Below are positions 13,222-23,796 of a stretch of DNA of 64,000 nucleotides, one piece after another. Each line of letters opens with the position of its first letter. The stretch's first letter is position 1. The notes beneath the pieces are model-generated. The model worked only from the letters and a program-made list of their open reading frames with translations, had not been told where the DNA came from and ran no database searches. This DNA is from Plantago major (taxonomy: Eukaryota > Streptophyta > Magnoliopsida > Lamiales > Plantaginaceae). The translations under genes were made by a program, and so were the position numbers. The stretch lies in assembly GCA_026545765.1 (NCBI GenBank), contig CM048839.1:44748677-44812676 (forward strand), written 5' to 3'.

Positions 13222-15222
13222 CTAAGTCAGACTACTATCGAGTACAACATTCACGTCCCCCATGGTCTTGGTACACCCAATCTTGCTAACCAAATTTCGG
13301 ACTAAAAAGTTCCACAACAAACTATCGGGAGAAATACCTTCACTTATCATTCTGTGAAGATAAACACTTGCGGCTTCTAAATCAATATGTTCACAAACTC
13401 CACGTATAAGATTAGTGTAAGCAATTACATTCAGCTGTAAGCCTACCTTGCTCATCGACTCCAGAAGCTGAGTGGCCGAATCAACCTTGCCATGCTTAGA
13501 ATTTGCATAAACTAAAATACTTAGTGTCAGACTGTCAGGATGCACCCCATGGGTTATCATTCTTCCAATCATCCTTCGAGCCTCCTCAAGCTTATTGCTT
13601 GAACAAAGACCATGTATGATAGTGTTGTATGTCATCAAGTTAAACTCTATTCCCCTCTCCTTCATGTCCCTAATGAGCTGAAAGGCATGTATATTCCCCT
13701 TCACTTTAAATAGACCAGTCAAGAGCTCGGTATAAGTAATAACATCGGGTGTGCACTTATATTCTTCCATTTTGCGAAACAACTCAGTTGCCCAATCAAC
13801 TCTATGTTTTGCACACAAACCTTTGATGAATGCATTGAACGTAACTGTATTTGGTGGGCACTTTTCCGCCACCATGGTTTCAAGAAGGCTATAGGCTTGG
13901 TTGAACATGGAATTAGTACACAAGGCTTCTATCATGGATGTATATGTCACAACATTGGGCTGACAACCCATAGATATCATCCTGTTCCATATCTTAGATG
14001 CACCGCTCAAATCCCCTGACTTGGCAAATCCATCAAGTAGGGTACTGAAGGTTGTTGCATCCGGAAAGCAATAATTTTTATCCATTCTGTCAAAGATTGA
14101 CAAAGCATCATCCATTTTTCCAACCAAGCAGAAGCCACGTATCAACGTGCTATAGGTGAATTCATTCGGCAGAATTCCATCTTTGGTCATGCGGTTCAAC
14201 ACATAATTAGCTTCCAGCATTCTACCTTTCCGGGATAGCCCCTTAATCAAGGAAGTAAACGTCGTTACATTTGGATCACATCCTTGAACAAACATTTTGG
14301 CCAAAATGGCAAGAGAGAGTTCAACGCTACCTGAGTCAGCTAGAGAATTCAAAATTATAGAGTATGTAATAACATTAGGCCCCACTCCTCTTCTTACCAT
14401 CTCATTCAGCAACTCCAATGCCTCATGGATCCTTCCCTCTCGACAATATCCACCAAGCAATGCATTATAAACAGAAACAGTTTGGATAAACTTCATAACA
14501 ACATCCCTGGCCTCATTCACCTTGCCCTGTTTGCACAAAGACGATACAATAGTCGTGTAGCTCACTGTATCAGGCTCACAGCCCTTATTAGACATTTCCT
14601 CTAGCAACTTATGAGCCGCTGCCAGACTCTTGTTCTTACACAGAGCCTTCAACAAAATGTTGTAAGTGTACACGTTCGGCTCCAACCCGTCTTTCTTCAT
14701 ATTACCATACAAAGGATTGATCATATGAAACCTATTCTCACCAAGCAAGGCATCCAATAAATAGTTATATATCCTAACAGTGGGTGCACAACCGAATTCA
14801 GATATCCTATAAAACGTTTTTAGTGCTTGCTCAGCCGCCCCAGCCTGTCTGTAAAACTTAATCACAGAAACAAATAAATCTTCCGAGATGGCTATTCCCT
14901 CCAACTTCATCTGCAGCAGAAGGTATTGCACAGTATCCATCTCACCTTGACGTCCAAGTTTATGAATCATCGTTCCATATGTCGAGGGTGTGTGTTTAAA
15001 AGATGTTGAATTGGCTATTGATCTAAAATATTGCAATGTTAGAGTAATATCATTCTCATTTTCCAGTCTCTTCAATACTTCAGATTCTCTAACAGAAACT
15101 GTATCTTTGTTGCTTTGTTTATCATGTGAAGGGATATTCAGAAGAGGATTTGTGCTGAGTACAAATGGGATTGAAGGTTTATTCACTTTTAACAACAAGG
15201 AGCAACCCTCTTTCAGATACAT
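13222..15222 (-). CDS. Pentatricopeptide repeat protein, P class (At3g48810-like)
   Basis: A single uninterrupted reading frame of 666 residues. It is almost wholly made of 35-residue PPR units in the P pattern (for example PNVYTYNILLKALCKNKSL, PDTVSYTTIVSSLCKQGKV), about 14-15 of them, with no E or DYW tail. P-class PPR proteins bind organelle RNA base by base and act in its processing, stability or translation. The N-terminus MYLKEGCSLLLKVNKP closely matches Arabidopsis At3g48810 as I remember it, so I start at the ATG at 15222 and not at the in-frame ATG 18 codons upstream. A leader intron is visible at 15501-15403 (donor GAG|GTAATT, acceptor TTTCAG). The 5' end is duplicated in inverted orientation near 33 kb. 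The organelle target is not certain from sequence. Confidence 0.92.
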   Translation of the reverse strand: MYLKEGCSLLLKVNKPSIPFVLSTNPLLNIPSHDKQSNKDTVSVRESEVLKRLENENDITLTLQYFRSIANSTSFKHTPSTYGTMIHKLGRQGEMDTVQYLLLQMKLEGIAISEDLFVSVIKFYRQAGAAEQALKTFYRISEFGCAPTVRIYNYLLDALLGENRFHMINPLYGNMKKDGLEPNVYTYNILLKALCKNKSLAAAHKLLEEMSNKGCEPDTVSYTTIVSSLCKQGKVNEARDVVMKFIQTVSVYNALLGGYCREGRIHEALELLNEMVRRGVGPNVITYSIILNSLADSGSVELSLAILAKMFVQGCDPNVTTFTSLIKGLSRKGRMLEANYVLNRMTKDGILPNEFTYSTLIRGFCLVGKMDDALSIFDRMDKNYCFPDATTFSTLLDGFAKSGDLSGASKIWNRMISMGCQPNVVTYTSMIEALCTNSMFNQAYSLLETMVAEKCPPNTVTFNAFIKGLCAKHRVDWATELFRKMEEYKCTPDVITYTELLTGLFKVKGNIHAFQLIRDMKERGIEFNLMTYNTIIHGLCSSNKLEEARRMIGRMITHGVHPDSLTLSILVYANSKHGKVDSATQLLESMSKVGLQLNVIAYTNLIRGVCEHIDLEAASVYLHRMISEGISPDSLLWNFLVRNLVSKIGCTKTMGDVNVVLDSSLT

Positions 15223-16080
15223 TAGAGATGAAAGAAAGAAAGTAAAAAAGGAACAAACTTGGTGCATAAAAAGCAAAACTTTGAATCATATGTATACATC
15301 CATGTTCAAGGAAGAGACAAAGACATAATCTAAAACATAAGTTTGATCAAGTAAACCACAGAGAGGGTTTAATGGGTTTAACTCGAACTCAATTGGGATA
15401 TGCTGAAACAGAACAAATCCTTCGAATTGATACAGAGTTTAAGAACTGGGGTAAAATTTGAAGGAGAGCTTCAATCAAGAAGTGAAAGGAGTTCAAATTA
15501 CCTCAATAAAGTTGAATGAAAATGGTAGAAATTTATGCAGCTAGGTCATGGATGATCTCTTGAATTTCCCCTATTCGGTTCTTTCTGCAGGATGCTCTGT
15601 TGTGACTTGACAACTAACGAGTTAAAAAAGACTGAACTTGGATTAATGGATATGCCTCGAGGTTTGGACTTGGACCTTGGGCCCAATATACTGGTCCAGT
15701 AAAGGTCTCACCAGCTGGACGAGAAGTGAACCGGGTTGCACCTCTTTTCATAAGTTGATCGACTCAATTTTCAATTTGTTTAATACATCAGCAATCAGTA
15801 CTCATAACATAACCTAAATTCAATTAACAAAAGTCACATCATCTCTCTCCCTTCACATCTATCTCTATGTCTCTCTTCATCACATCTCATTACGTTAACA
15901 CAGTCGTTGTTTCATCGATATCATTTCCTTTTACCAGATGATGTAAGTCTTTTACTTATTTCTATGATTTGTAAGATCTCGCTCATTTGTTTTCAGATAC
16001 ATGTTTCGAATATTCCTAACTTTCAATTTTTTAATCTATATGAGCAGTCAGTACTCATAACATAACCTAAAATCAATTGA
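15203..16080. repeat. Inverted duplication arm A: PPR start codon, leader and promoter
   Basis: This segment reappears as its reverse complement at 33122-32303 and, after a 9.2-kb insertion, at 23098-23071. The match covers the first PPR codons, the leader with its intron sites, the upstream segment containing CCAGCTGGTGAGACC (opposite strand), and the first unit of the tandem repeat at 15796. Identity looks roughly 90% by eye. The original is here, because the intact PPR gene continues on this side. Confidence 0.88.
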
Positions 16081-16290
16081 CAAAAGTCACATCATCTCTA
16101 TTTCCTTCTCATCCATCTCTCTGTCTCGATCTCTTAATTGCATCTCATCACGTTATCACATTTGTTGTTTGTCGTCGTTATTATCTCTCCTCACCAAACG
16201 AGGTAATTTTCTTATTTATTTTGTTGATTTGTAAGATTTTACGTTTTTGTTTAGATATATGTTTTGAATATATCTATTTACATAATTGAT
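15796..16290. repeat. Tandem duplication, 253-bp period, upstream of the PPR gene
   Basis: Two units start with CAGTACTCATAACATAACC at 15796 and again at 16049. Each holds a CT-rich stretch, a possible splice donor (ATGATGTAAGT, CGAGGTAATT) and TTTGTAAGAT, so each looks like a copied leader exon plus the start of an intron. Their divergence is roughly 20% by eye. Unit 1 and the first 30 or so bases of unit 2 are also present in the inverted copy, so the tandem duplication predates the inversion. Confidence 0.8.
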
Positions 16291-16499
16291 TGTAATTATA
16301 GTTATATGAACTATTTATTGAATTTATGGCTATTCTTTACTCCATGTACATTTGAATGTGTTGTTTTGTGGTTTATGAACCACATTTTCCACTATACTCC
16401 ATTTCAATTTCATATACATTAACATGATTTTAGAATTGATCAAGATTCCTTAATTAACCTCTTAGGTTAAATACTTCCTTACAAAAGTGACTACTTGGG

Positions 16500-16990
16500 T
16501 GATCATATGATACCTCTTATCGGCCGATTGATAGTGGCATTTATCAGAGGACATTTCGTAAATGCTGGAGATATCATCTTGGCGGAGATATTCGCACATC
16601 GCCACAAGCCTCGAGCGTTGGGTTTTCCGTTTTGATCACCGTGATGTGTGTGGCTGCTAGAGTGCCTAACATCTTTTGCAACGCTCAACGGAAGGGTTGT
16701 CTCAATTTGAGCGAGATAAAGAGTATCGAGACAACCGCGGAACTCTACTACGCTAACTTTGTTAATTTAGAGGAAGAAGTGCGAGAGGAGGATGATGATA
16801 CTGACTTCGACCCCGAGCTTGATGCTGGATATGAGGAGATGTCTGACGAGGAGACCGAAGATGAAGATGATATAGAGAATCCACCACATTCTGAAGAAGG
16901 AGAAGATCTATCCGTACACTTTTTCAGGTTGAGTACCCGATTTCAAGAATGGTGGAAATCATATATTTTTAAAAGTAATTTTAAGGGATA
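16500..16990 (+). mobile_element. Fossil of a plant transposon-associated protein
   Basis: Pieces of translation such as RLIVAFIRGHFVNAGDII, followed by LITVMCVAARV, resemble the conserved core of the 'putative plant transposon protein' family, which occurs in plant retroelements. After it comes an acidic stretch (EEEVREEDDDTDFDPE). The copy is short, degraded and has no visible ends, so it is a fossil fragment of uncertain age. Confidence 0.4.
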
Positions 16991-17698
16991 TTAGAGTAAT
17001 TTTTCTTGGCATAGATCTTTTAGACATGACCGCAACAAAATGCTGAGATACATATTATAAGGCCAATGACATAGCTAATGAACTGAGAGCTTAACAAATC
17101 ATGAATGAGAGAACTAATGTTTATCCTTTACATGAAGTAGATCCAAGCAGCTGAAAATTATTATTTTTTGACTCCACCACTAATATAAACAACAAAAGGT
17201 GCAAACATAAATAACACAATTAATTATTGTATGGAATTCCAATAACAAAAGAAAGTTCAATTTATAAATGGGGTTATTACGTATAATCTCTAATACAGAA
17301 ATAACCAAGTCTAATAGCTAGATCTTTATTTTTCATTTGTATAATCTCTTCAAACATTACTCTTGGTTATCACCAACATGAATTACTCTTCCCACACCAC
17401 TCTCCGGTGGTGCCTTTGGTGGCAGTTGCAAATGGCAGTTTCTCCCTTTTATATATTATTTTTAAATGTTTTCAAAAATCACAGATTCATTGGTTTATAT
17501 AAAAACCCTAAACACAATTACGTAAATGCTAGTAATTAAATAATTAAATTCCAATTAAAAAAATTCGACAATTGAATTTGATCGATCTAAAAAAACCCAT
17601 AACAAAAGGATCTATTTATAAAAAAAAAATTATGCTAAACAAAAATACTAAAGCACACTAATTAATCACCAAAATGTATTACAACATCCATGAATTAA
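16991..17698. other. AT-rich spacer downstream of the MADS copy
   Basis: No coding frame, repeat or RNA gene is recognised. The sequence is AT-rich with short A-runs, and part of it (17600-17698) would be the 3' flank of the MADS sequence. Confidence 0.5.
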
Positions 17699-18247
17699 TT
17701 ACTCAAAATACTCAAAAAAATCCAAAACATCTTCAGATTGAGTCCAATTCGAACAGAATGGCTGCTGTTCATAATTTCCCAGCAAATCGAACCATAAATC
17801 GTCACCAACAGCATCCAATTTCTCATCCATCCACGAATCGGAAGGCGGTTGATCATCCGGGTTACAAGTAGCATTGAGATTGAATTCAGCACTCTGCTTC
17901 CCAAGCTCTCCAAAGCATTGGCAAAATCTTGCAATTCGAGAAGATCCATACCCTCATATGCAGAATCCCACCAACAGGAGGCGTTCATTCCATCCAGCAT
18001 CGAAGCGGTGGTACACAGAGTCGAACTCAGGGGAGCCGAACTTGAAGAGCTTGTCCGAAGGGGACTGAACGAGGATGGCAATTTGGGAACCTGTGAGAAT
18101 ACCAAGTTCACTGGCTTTCTTGAAGAGACCTGCTCTACGCTTGGAGAAGGTGACTTGCAGGTTGGTCTTCTTCTGAATCCGTTTGATTTCAATCTTTCGC
18201 TTGCCCAAAGTTTTCTTGATTGAATGCTCTGCTGCTACTTTCGTCAT
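17699..18247 (-). pseudogene. Type I (M-alpha, AGL61/62-like) MADS-box gene, frameshifted
   Basis: The ATG at 18247 opens a clean MADS domain: GKRKIEIKRIQKKTNLQVTF, then SKRRAGLFKKASELGILTGS and KLFKFGSPEFDSVYHRF. Type I MADS proteins of the AGL62 group are DNA-binding regulators of endosperm and female gametophyte development and are usually intronless. The same frame ends soon after at FCI. The expected C-terminal region continues in a second frame (SCWWDSAYEGMDLLELQDF) and then a third (LDAVGDDLWFDLLGNYEQQ), ending at a TAA at 17701-17699. That implies one shift near 17990-18010 and one near 17890-17905. I see no splice sites that would join these frames. Either it is a young pseudogene or the assembly has two indels. 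A truncated protein of about 97 residues with an intact MADS domain could still be made. Confidence 0.75.
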
Positions 18248-18346
18248 TCTTCTGAATAATTAATTGCGTTGATCAACAGCACAGACAGATGTGAAATAGA
18301 ATGAACTGAATTTGTTGATCGATTGATGAAATTAAGTAGTGGGCAA

Positions 18347-18355
18347 AAATATATA
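18347..18355 (-). promoter_or_regulatory. TATA box of the MADS copy
   Basis: On the minus strand CTATATATT lies about 100 bp before the ATG at 18247, a normal distance for a plant TATA box with a short leader. It shows the promoter came with the copy, so this is not a retro-copied gene. Confidence 0.5.
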
Positions 18356-18555
18356 GGAATTGGGGAGAATAGAAATAAGGAAACGCAGATATTTGATCGC
18401 GCGGGAAAATTTTGAATTAAGCGCGTTTATTATACAGAAAGATATTTTTTGGATTCTCCAGATCTTACTTCTAACGGATACTCGATACATAAAAATATGA
18501 TTTTATATGGGTCGTGTTTTAATTACTAGTACTAGTTGAGAAGTACCTTGGAAAT

Positions 18556-18880
18556 TTATCTTCATTGCAGGATCTGGCAAATCTGGAAAGCCCAAAATAT
18601 TTTCGTCTTTCAAGGCAAAAATGAAGCTATCAACTCTACCATGTTCCAAATCAAGCAATTGAGTATGGATTTGCACACCCATTTAGCTAGTAAATCGAAA
18701 AGCCGAGTCGGAGAAAGCTGGAAAAACCCCAATTCGGGTTGGGTTTTGGGGAAACTATTCAATCACCGATGCCGCTATTCTCCGAGTTGTTGGCCATGAA
18801 ATTGGGCTTACAAGAAGCTTGGGAAAGACGGCAAAATCGAAGTTGAGACTCATTGCATGCCACAACCCAATTAAATTATA
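18556..18880 (+). mobile_element. LINE 3'-end fragment (RNase H-like region)
   Basis: The translation holds IWQIWKAQNIFVFQGK, the typical linker at the end of plant LINE reverse transcriptases. It is followed by a spacer and WKNPNSGWV, which leads into an RNase H-like region. The NTDAA-type motif expected next (ITDAAILRVVGHE) lies in another frame, so the copy is frameshifted. No poly(A) tail or target duplication was found. Confidence 0.55.
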
Positions 18881-19945
18881 TACCCAAAAAGAACTTTCTG
18901 ACATTACTAATGACACCAACCTTTCAATCACGAAACAAACATCTAATGGTCTAGTTTAATTTCTTTTCATATTTATAGTGCACATGGAAGTTAATTAGAA
19001 CATTTTTATTGTAAATATATTTTGTAATGAAAAGATATTTGTTTGATATACGAAAGTTTGTTACGTGCTACTCCTTTTTTATTGCAAACTTAACTTTAAT
19101 AATGATACGTTATTAGAATTATTAGATACAAAAATCTAAGAGCAAGTCTCTTAAGAGGCAGACTCTAAACAATTTATCTACATACGGACATATGTCGTCA
19201 AGAAAATTATCGATATTATAAATAAAAATGTTCATTTTATCAACATTGAGTTTTTCCATATTACAAAAAAAAAAAGATGGATTTCGTTAACATAAACGTT
19301 TTGATTAATTAATAACATGGGACCGCCTCTGTAAAGACTTTGTGAAAATCTAATATTTTTTTATTTTCAAATAATTATTGTGATATTATAAAATGACAAT
19401 CTTATGAAAAACTAGCTGAAGAAGAACAATGTACATGTCATTTTATGTCATTTCGCAAAACTCCAACTATCTTATCAGCCAATTCATTAAACAATTACAA
19501 TAAAATCCGCTAGTTAATCAACTACATAATCATAGCCAGCTAATATCAGCTAGTTTTACTAAATTGGGCGGTCCGGAAGATACCTTTCACAGTTCATATT
19601 GCGAGGTTTCCACCTACAGAAAGAAAAACATACAAGTATCAAGGGTTTGGAGCATTTTTTTTTATATGGAACGATATTTGATAAAATATAGCGTTGGATC
19701 GGGTTCATTATTTTCAAGCCACTTTTGGACTTTAGTCTTCTAGATCAGCCCGTCTTTTGGTTATCAAACCATGTATCTAGAGCTTTAGTCTGTTTGATAG
19801 TAAATTATATCGTTTTATTAGTTCTTTGTGGATTTCTACGTGTTATAATCCATGTTTATCTTTATCTTGCTTCCGCACTCTATCAGTTGGTATTCAGAAG
19901 CAGAAATTGCCTAGATCGTTACTAGCTTTAAAAAAAATTATCAAT
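18881..19945. other. AT-rich intergenic sequence
   Basis: No gene is supported. Short frames near 19725-19925 are hydrophobic but have no recognisable family. TTGGTATTCAGAAGC near 19890 weakly resembles a degenerate initiator-tRNA primer-binding site, and I could not find LTRs around it. Confidence 0.4.
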
Positions 19946-20058
19946 CTGCACAAGCTGCACTAGTATTGCACTAAAGACCATATATTTGCTCGATGGTGGA
20001 TTCATGAATTTTATCGAGGTGAACTAACTTCGAAGACATCGATCATTTTGAATACACT
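19946..20058. repeat. Direct repeat, left copy
   Basis: Pairs with 20690-20790. The shared core runs from ATTGCACTAAAG through TTTGCTCGATGGTGGATTCA and TTTTATCGAGGTG. The copies are about 740 bp apart and diverged by small indels. They could be ends of an unrecognised element, but no coding content between them supports a family. Confidence 0.65.
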
Positions 20059-20689
20059 ATTCTTAAGTATAATATTTTAAACAATATGTAATGTTATATG
20101 AGTAAATATTTTATGTACCGATGTTGTGGAATTCAGTTCGTCATCTGGAGATGACAGCCCCTGGTAATCTGAGAAGCGCGGCCAAAAATTTTACAACCAC
20201 TCCATCAATATTACTAAAGAAAAGGCATTGTTGTGTCTCTCTTGTTTGAAAATAGAGGTGAAAGGAAGCAAGAGTCGGCCAATCTAATGAATAAAGTCCT
20301 ACAGTTAAGTCTATGTTTGATGAATGTCAGAAGACGTAGGAGACCTATGATAAAAATGTGGCACCTGTATGGAAATGGGTGTGTGTGATGAAAGCATTGT
20401 CAAGTCTGAAATTAGAATGCCAAAGAAAGATTTCATTTGCCTCAAACCAGCTATGTGAACATGCAGTGTTGTTGCATTGATATCGAATTGAGGGAGGAGG
20501 AAATGATGAAACATAATGGGAAAGGTGTTCTCGGGTAGTAGGACTTGAGAGTGAGATCACATAACCTGCGCATCTACAGAGTCAGCCAGTCGTAAAGATG
20601 ACGCTGAAACTTGTTGCATTACACCAATATTGCGTTTGGAGTGGAGGTGTTTTGAAAGGAATAATGCGCGAGTATAGTGCTAATATATC
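20059..20689. other. Segment between direct repeats, unidentified
   Basis: No recognisable coding frame. Short minus-strand frames at 20311-20560 have no known domain. The segment may be the body of a small non-autonomous element bounded by the two direct repeats. Confidence 0.35.
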
Positions 20690-20790
20690 TGCACAAGAAT
20701 TGCACTAAAGAGCATATATATATTTGCTCGATGGTGGATTCAGGAATTTTATCGAGGTGGAGTAACTTTGAAGTCATCATTTTCAATAAA
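20690..20790. repeat. Direct repeat, right copy
   Basis: Second copy of the repeat at 19946-20058. It keeps GCTCGATGGTGGATTCA and TTTTATCGAGGTGG, and carries a few extra TA units after GCATA. Confidence 0.65.
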
Positions 20791-20865
20791 TATAATACAT
20801 GAGCTCATGATTATACCCAAATGAAGTTAAGAAGAAATGGAAGATACATGTGAGTAGAAAGGGAG

Positions 20866-23070
20866 AATTGCATTTTTGGTCACCTAACTCGCAGTCTTGT
20901 TCGAATACGGTCCTACGAAAGTCCAAAATTGCATATACGGTCCTAAAACGCATAAAAATGCCGCACTGCGTGTTCGTTTTTGGTCCTTGACACCTAGGAT
21001 TAGCTTACATGGCGAATTTGAAGAACTAGTGATGCCTAATTCATACAATTAGTTCATCTGAGTTCGTGTGAAGCAGGGGGGGGGGGCAATTCCCGTCCAA
21101 ATCGACCTCTTAAGACGAACCCTAACCCTAATTCCCCAATTTCATCACTTCAGAGCAAAGTTGACAGCGAAGATGGTCTCTCAAGGTACATGTTCATCGA
21201 GTAATCCAGGTTCCCCAGCGTGTCTAACTCCTTCAACTCCTGAAAGTCCAGCTAGCATTGATAAGCTCGAGTTCTGTCAATGTCAGATCGATCATCCGAC
21301 AGTGGAGGGAATTTCATGGAAGGCATGGTCGGAACGTCGATTCAAGATGTGTCCAGTGTCGAAAGTAAGTCAATTCATCATCTCCCCTTTCAATTGTTAT
21401 AGAATTGCAGAATTTGATAGTTTATTTTTAAATTTTATTTAGTTTGAGGAAACACCGTGGCACACTGGATTTGTGGAGGATTCGAATGGACAAATAAGTG
21501 GCTGTGGATATTTCTGGTGGATAGATGAACCAGTGGACACAAGGGTTGAAGGTGTCATCATTGACTTATTAAAGAAGACGAAGAGTTATTGAAGAAGAAC
21601 GAAGAAACAGAGTTTTCTCTATAGGAAATGTATGGGATGTTTGGAGTTGCATTAAAGGCCAATGGTGAATTGAATGAAAAAATGGACAAGATGGAGAGTG
21701 AAATGAACATGGACACCTCTAGTTTGAAGGCTTCTTTGTTTGCTCTATCTGTTTCTGTTGCAGTTTGGTTGATGATTAAGTAGTAGTGTTGTAGTTTGGA
21801 AGATGATGAAGCAATAGTAATTAGGACAATATATGTATGTTTGTCAATCGATCACAATTCATCTGTTTTGTGGATTGTATTGTAAGAATTGTGATCAATC
21901 ACCATGTTACCTTTTGGTTTTCTAATGAAATGAAGGTTTTTAATTGGTGATATTATATTGCATTTGTTGAGTTTTGTATGTTAGAGAAGAAGCATTAATA
22001 AGATAACAAGCTGATAATTTTATTTCATAACCAAGGAAACAGGGAAATGCAGTACATGGAAATCCAAAACAGGGGAGACAGAACATCTTAATCAAGCTCT
22101 TCAATGAGCTTGTCCACATAGTTAGCTACCTCTTGGAGGAGTGCAAACTGATACCTCTCACCTTGATATGTTATAGCCAATTCAGCATCAATGGCTATTA
22201 GAGCATCCGTGAGAATGGGCTTGTACCTGGCCCTTAGAATCATTTTGTTAAATGATTCACAGTTGTTGTACATAGTTTGATCACACTTAGGATAGGGATC
22301 AAACTCACTCTTACTCCACTGCTCAACAGGTTTGTTACATAACCATAAATATGCTTTCTCATCAAGTGCTTTTATTTTCTCCATAGCTGTCTTGAACTGA
22401 CCTGGAGTGGTAGCATTTGATGCCTTGTAAAGGGCATTTTTCAAAGCATCACTCCTATGTCCAACACTCCAGAAATTCTTCAACAAGTGTCTGCACAAAA
22501 TCTATGTTTTGCACCAGGAAAAACATCAGCAACCCCCTTAATTAAGCCTTTTTGCTTGTCAGACATCACAGTAAACCTCTTCGCATAATTTATATTCAAG
22601 TCATGCTTCAATAATCCTAAAAACCATGTCCATGTTTCTCCAGTCTCAAATCATTGCATAAGCTATGGGATATGGTTTGTTGTTTGGATTAACACCAACT
22701 GATGTGAGTAAAACTCCCTGATGTGGACCTTTCAAATGGCATCCATCATGCCCAATCAGTGGCCTACAACCAATAAGAAATCCCTCTTTCAAGGCTCTAA
22801 AACACACATAGAATGACTTAAACTGGTTTGTCTCTCTGTCCACATCACAAATGACAGTTGAACCTTGATTTCTCCTTCTCAACTCTTCAACATAATCCCA
22901 TAATTTTCCATATTGAGAATCTGGATCTCCCTCTAAGATTTCAAGAGTCTTCCTCCTTGTTCTATAAGCCTGGTGTCTACTAATATCAATTCCTAAATCA
23001 TCTTTCACCTCAAGTGCAAATCCCTTCAAATTTCTATCTGGATCTTCTTTGAACTTGCTAAGAACTTCAA
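20866..23070. mobile_element. Broken Mutator-like element (MULE) with GRF zinc-finger passenger
   Basis: The left end (AGAATTGCATTTTTGGTCAC, then repeated CGGTCCTA motifs to about 21000) has the look of a plant MULE terminal inverted repeat. Inside are a GRF zinc-finger gene on the plus strand and a mudrA-type transposase on the minus strand, tail to tail. The transposase stops being recognisable at about 23070, exactly where the PPR-derived arm B begins, and no right-hand terminal repeat is seen. The element is therefore truncated on the right. Confidence 0.65.
21173..21783 (+). pseudogene. GRF-type zinc-finger small protein inside the MULE
   Basis: Exon 1 (21173-21364) and exon 2 (from 21443) join in frame. 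The encoded core CQCQIDHPTVEGISWKAW, then RRFKMCP and GCGYFWWID, fits the GRF zinc finger (Cys-x-Cys, Cys, Cys with aromatic residues), a nucleic-acid-binding fold. The frame stops at 21590-21592. A further piece at 21637-21783 (MYGMFGVALKANGELNEK, then SLFALSVSVAVWLMIK) carries the coiled coil and C-terminal membrane-like helix usual for this plant family, but it lies in a different frame from exon 2. A shift or an unrecognised intron separates them. Small GRF proteins of this layout are common in plant genomes; here one is enclosed in a MULE. Confidence 0.6.
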
Positions 23071-23080
23071 CTTTTGTCAA
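22088..23080 (-). pseudogene. MULE (mudrA-type) transposase, degraded
   Basis: Two frames give one conserved protein region. The first (23080-22646) includes FYVCFRALKEGFLIGCRPLI, GHDGCHLKG with the first catalytic Asp, and NPNNKPYPIAYAMI. The sequence then shifts frame near 22640 and continues through FWSVGHRSDALKNAL and NNCESFNKMILRARYKPI to a stop at 22088. These are hallmarks of plant MULE transposases of the MuDR superfamily. The N-terminal part and the usual C-terminal SWIM zinc finger are missing, so it is inactive. Confidence 0.8.
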
Positions 23081-23106
23081 TTGATTTTAGGTTATGTTAT
23101 AAGTAC
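23071..23106. repeat. Inverted duplication arm B, short distal piece with left hAT target copy
   Basis: CTTTTGTCAATTGATTTTAG at 23071-23090 is the reverse complement of the start of tandem unit 2 near 16060-16080. Bases 23099-23106 (ATAAGTAC) are the left target-site copy of the hAT-like insertion. The intact site ATGAGTAC is present in the uninterrupted arm A. Confidence 0.8.
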
Positions 23107-23796
23107 TAGGGGTGTACGCGGGCGGTTACGGACGGTTTTTCAGCAAAATTCTAACCGATCCGCCTATAGCGGGTAGGCCAAGTCACTAACCACAGCGGTT
23201 GGGATTTTTTCCAAACCGCCACGGGTTGGTTGGCTATTTTATGCGGACGGGTGTCGGGCGGATTGACGGTTTTCACACATTAAAATTAGAACATATATTA
23301 CAACATTTAAAATAGAGTAAATAAGTTTAAATACAAAATAAAACATTCCATAATATATTGTCAAAGGGAATTTTACGTCCAGCCACCTTTTTAGATGTCC
23401 CTTGAACGTTTGGGTCCCTATCGTTTCAAAATTTACATTGAGGTCCATTTTCAGCCAAAATGTTGACTTTATGTAGAATGTCCATTTTACCCCTCGAATA
23501 AAACATTTCCTTTAAAATTGGTATATTGAATTAGGGAGAATAATGCTTTTCTTTTAAATGGTTTATTTGAAAATAGGAATAAAATATTTTTTCAATATAA
23601 AAGCTCCCATTTCCTCTCTTCTTCTCTTTCTCCTGCCAAAACCTTCTCCTCCATTTTCGTCTTCAATACCTCCATGTCTACAACTAAAAAAGCTCCATAA
23701 TCCGTTGATTTTGACATCTGAAAATGATCGAGCTGACGGAAGAAAGGTTTCGCGTTGATTCGGAAAACTATTGGGGAGACGATTGAGAATAATTCT

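Noticed and set aside
15223-15276. Upstream in-frame ATG for the PPR protein
   Set aside because: Homology to At3g48810 begins at MYLKEGCS (ATG at 15222); the extra 18 residues are translated leader sequence.
19725-19925. Hydrophobic 66-residue frame
   Set aside because: No family resemblance, no start context and a repeat-rich setting.
21119-21136. AACCCTAACCCTAA in the GRF leader as a telomere remnant
   Set aside because: Two units only; this is the common plant telo-box found in many leaders.
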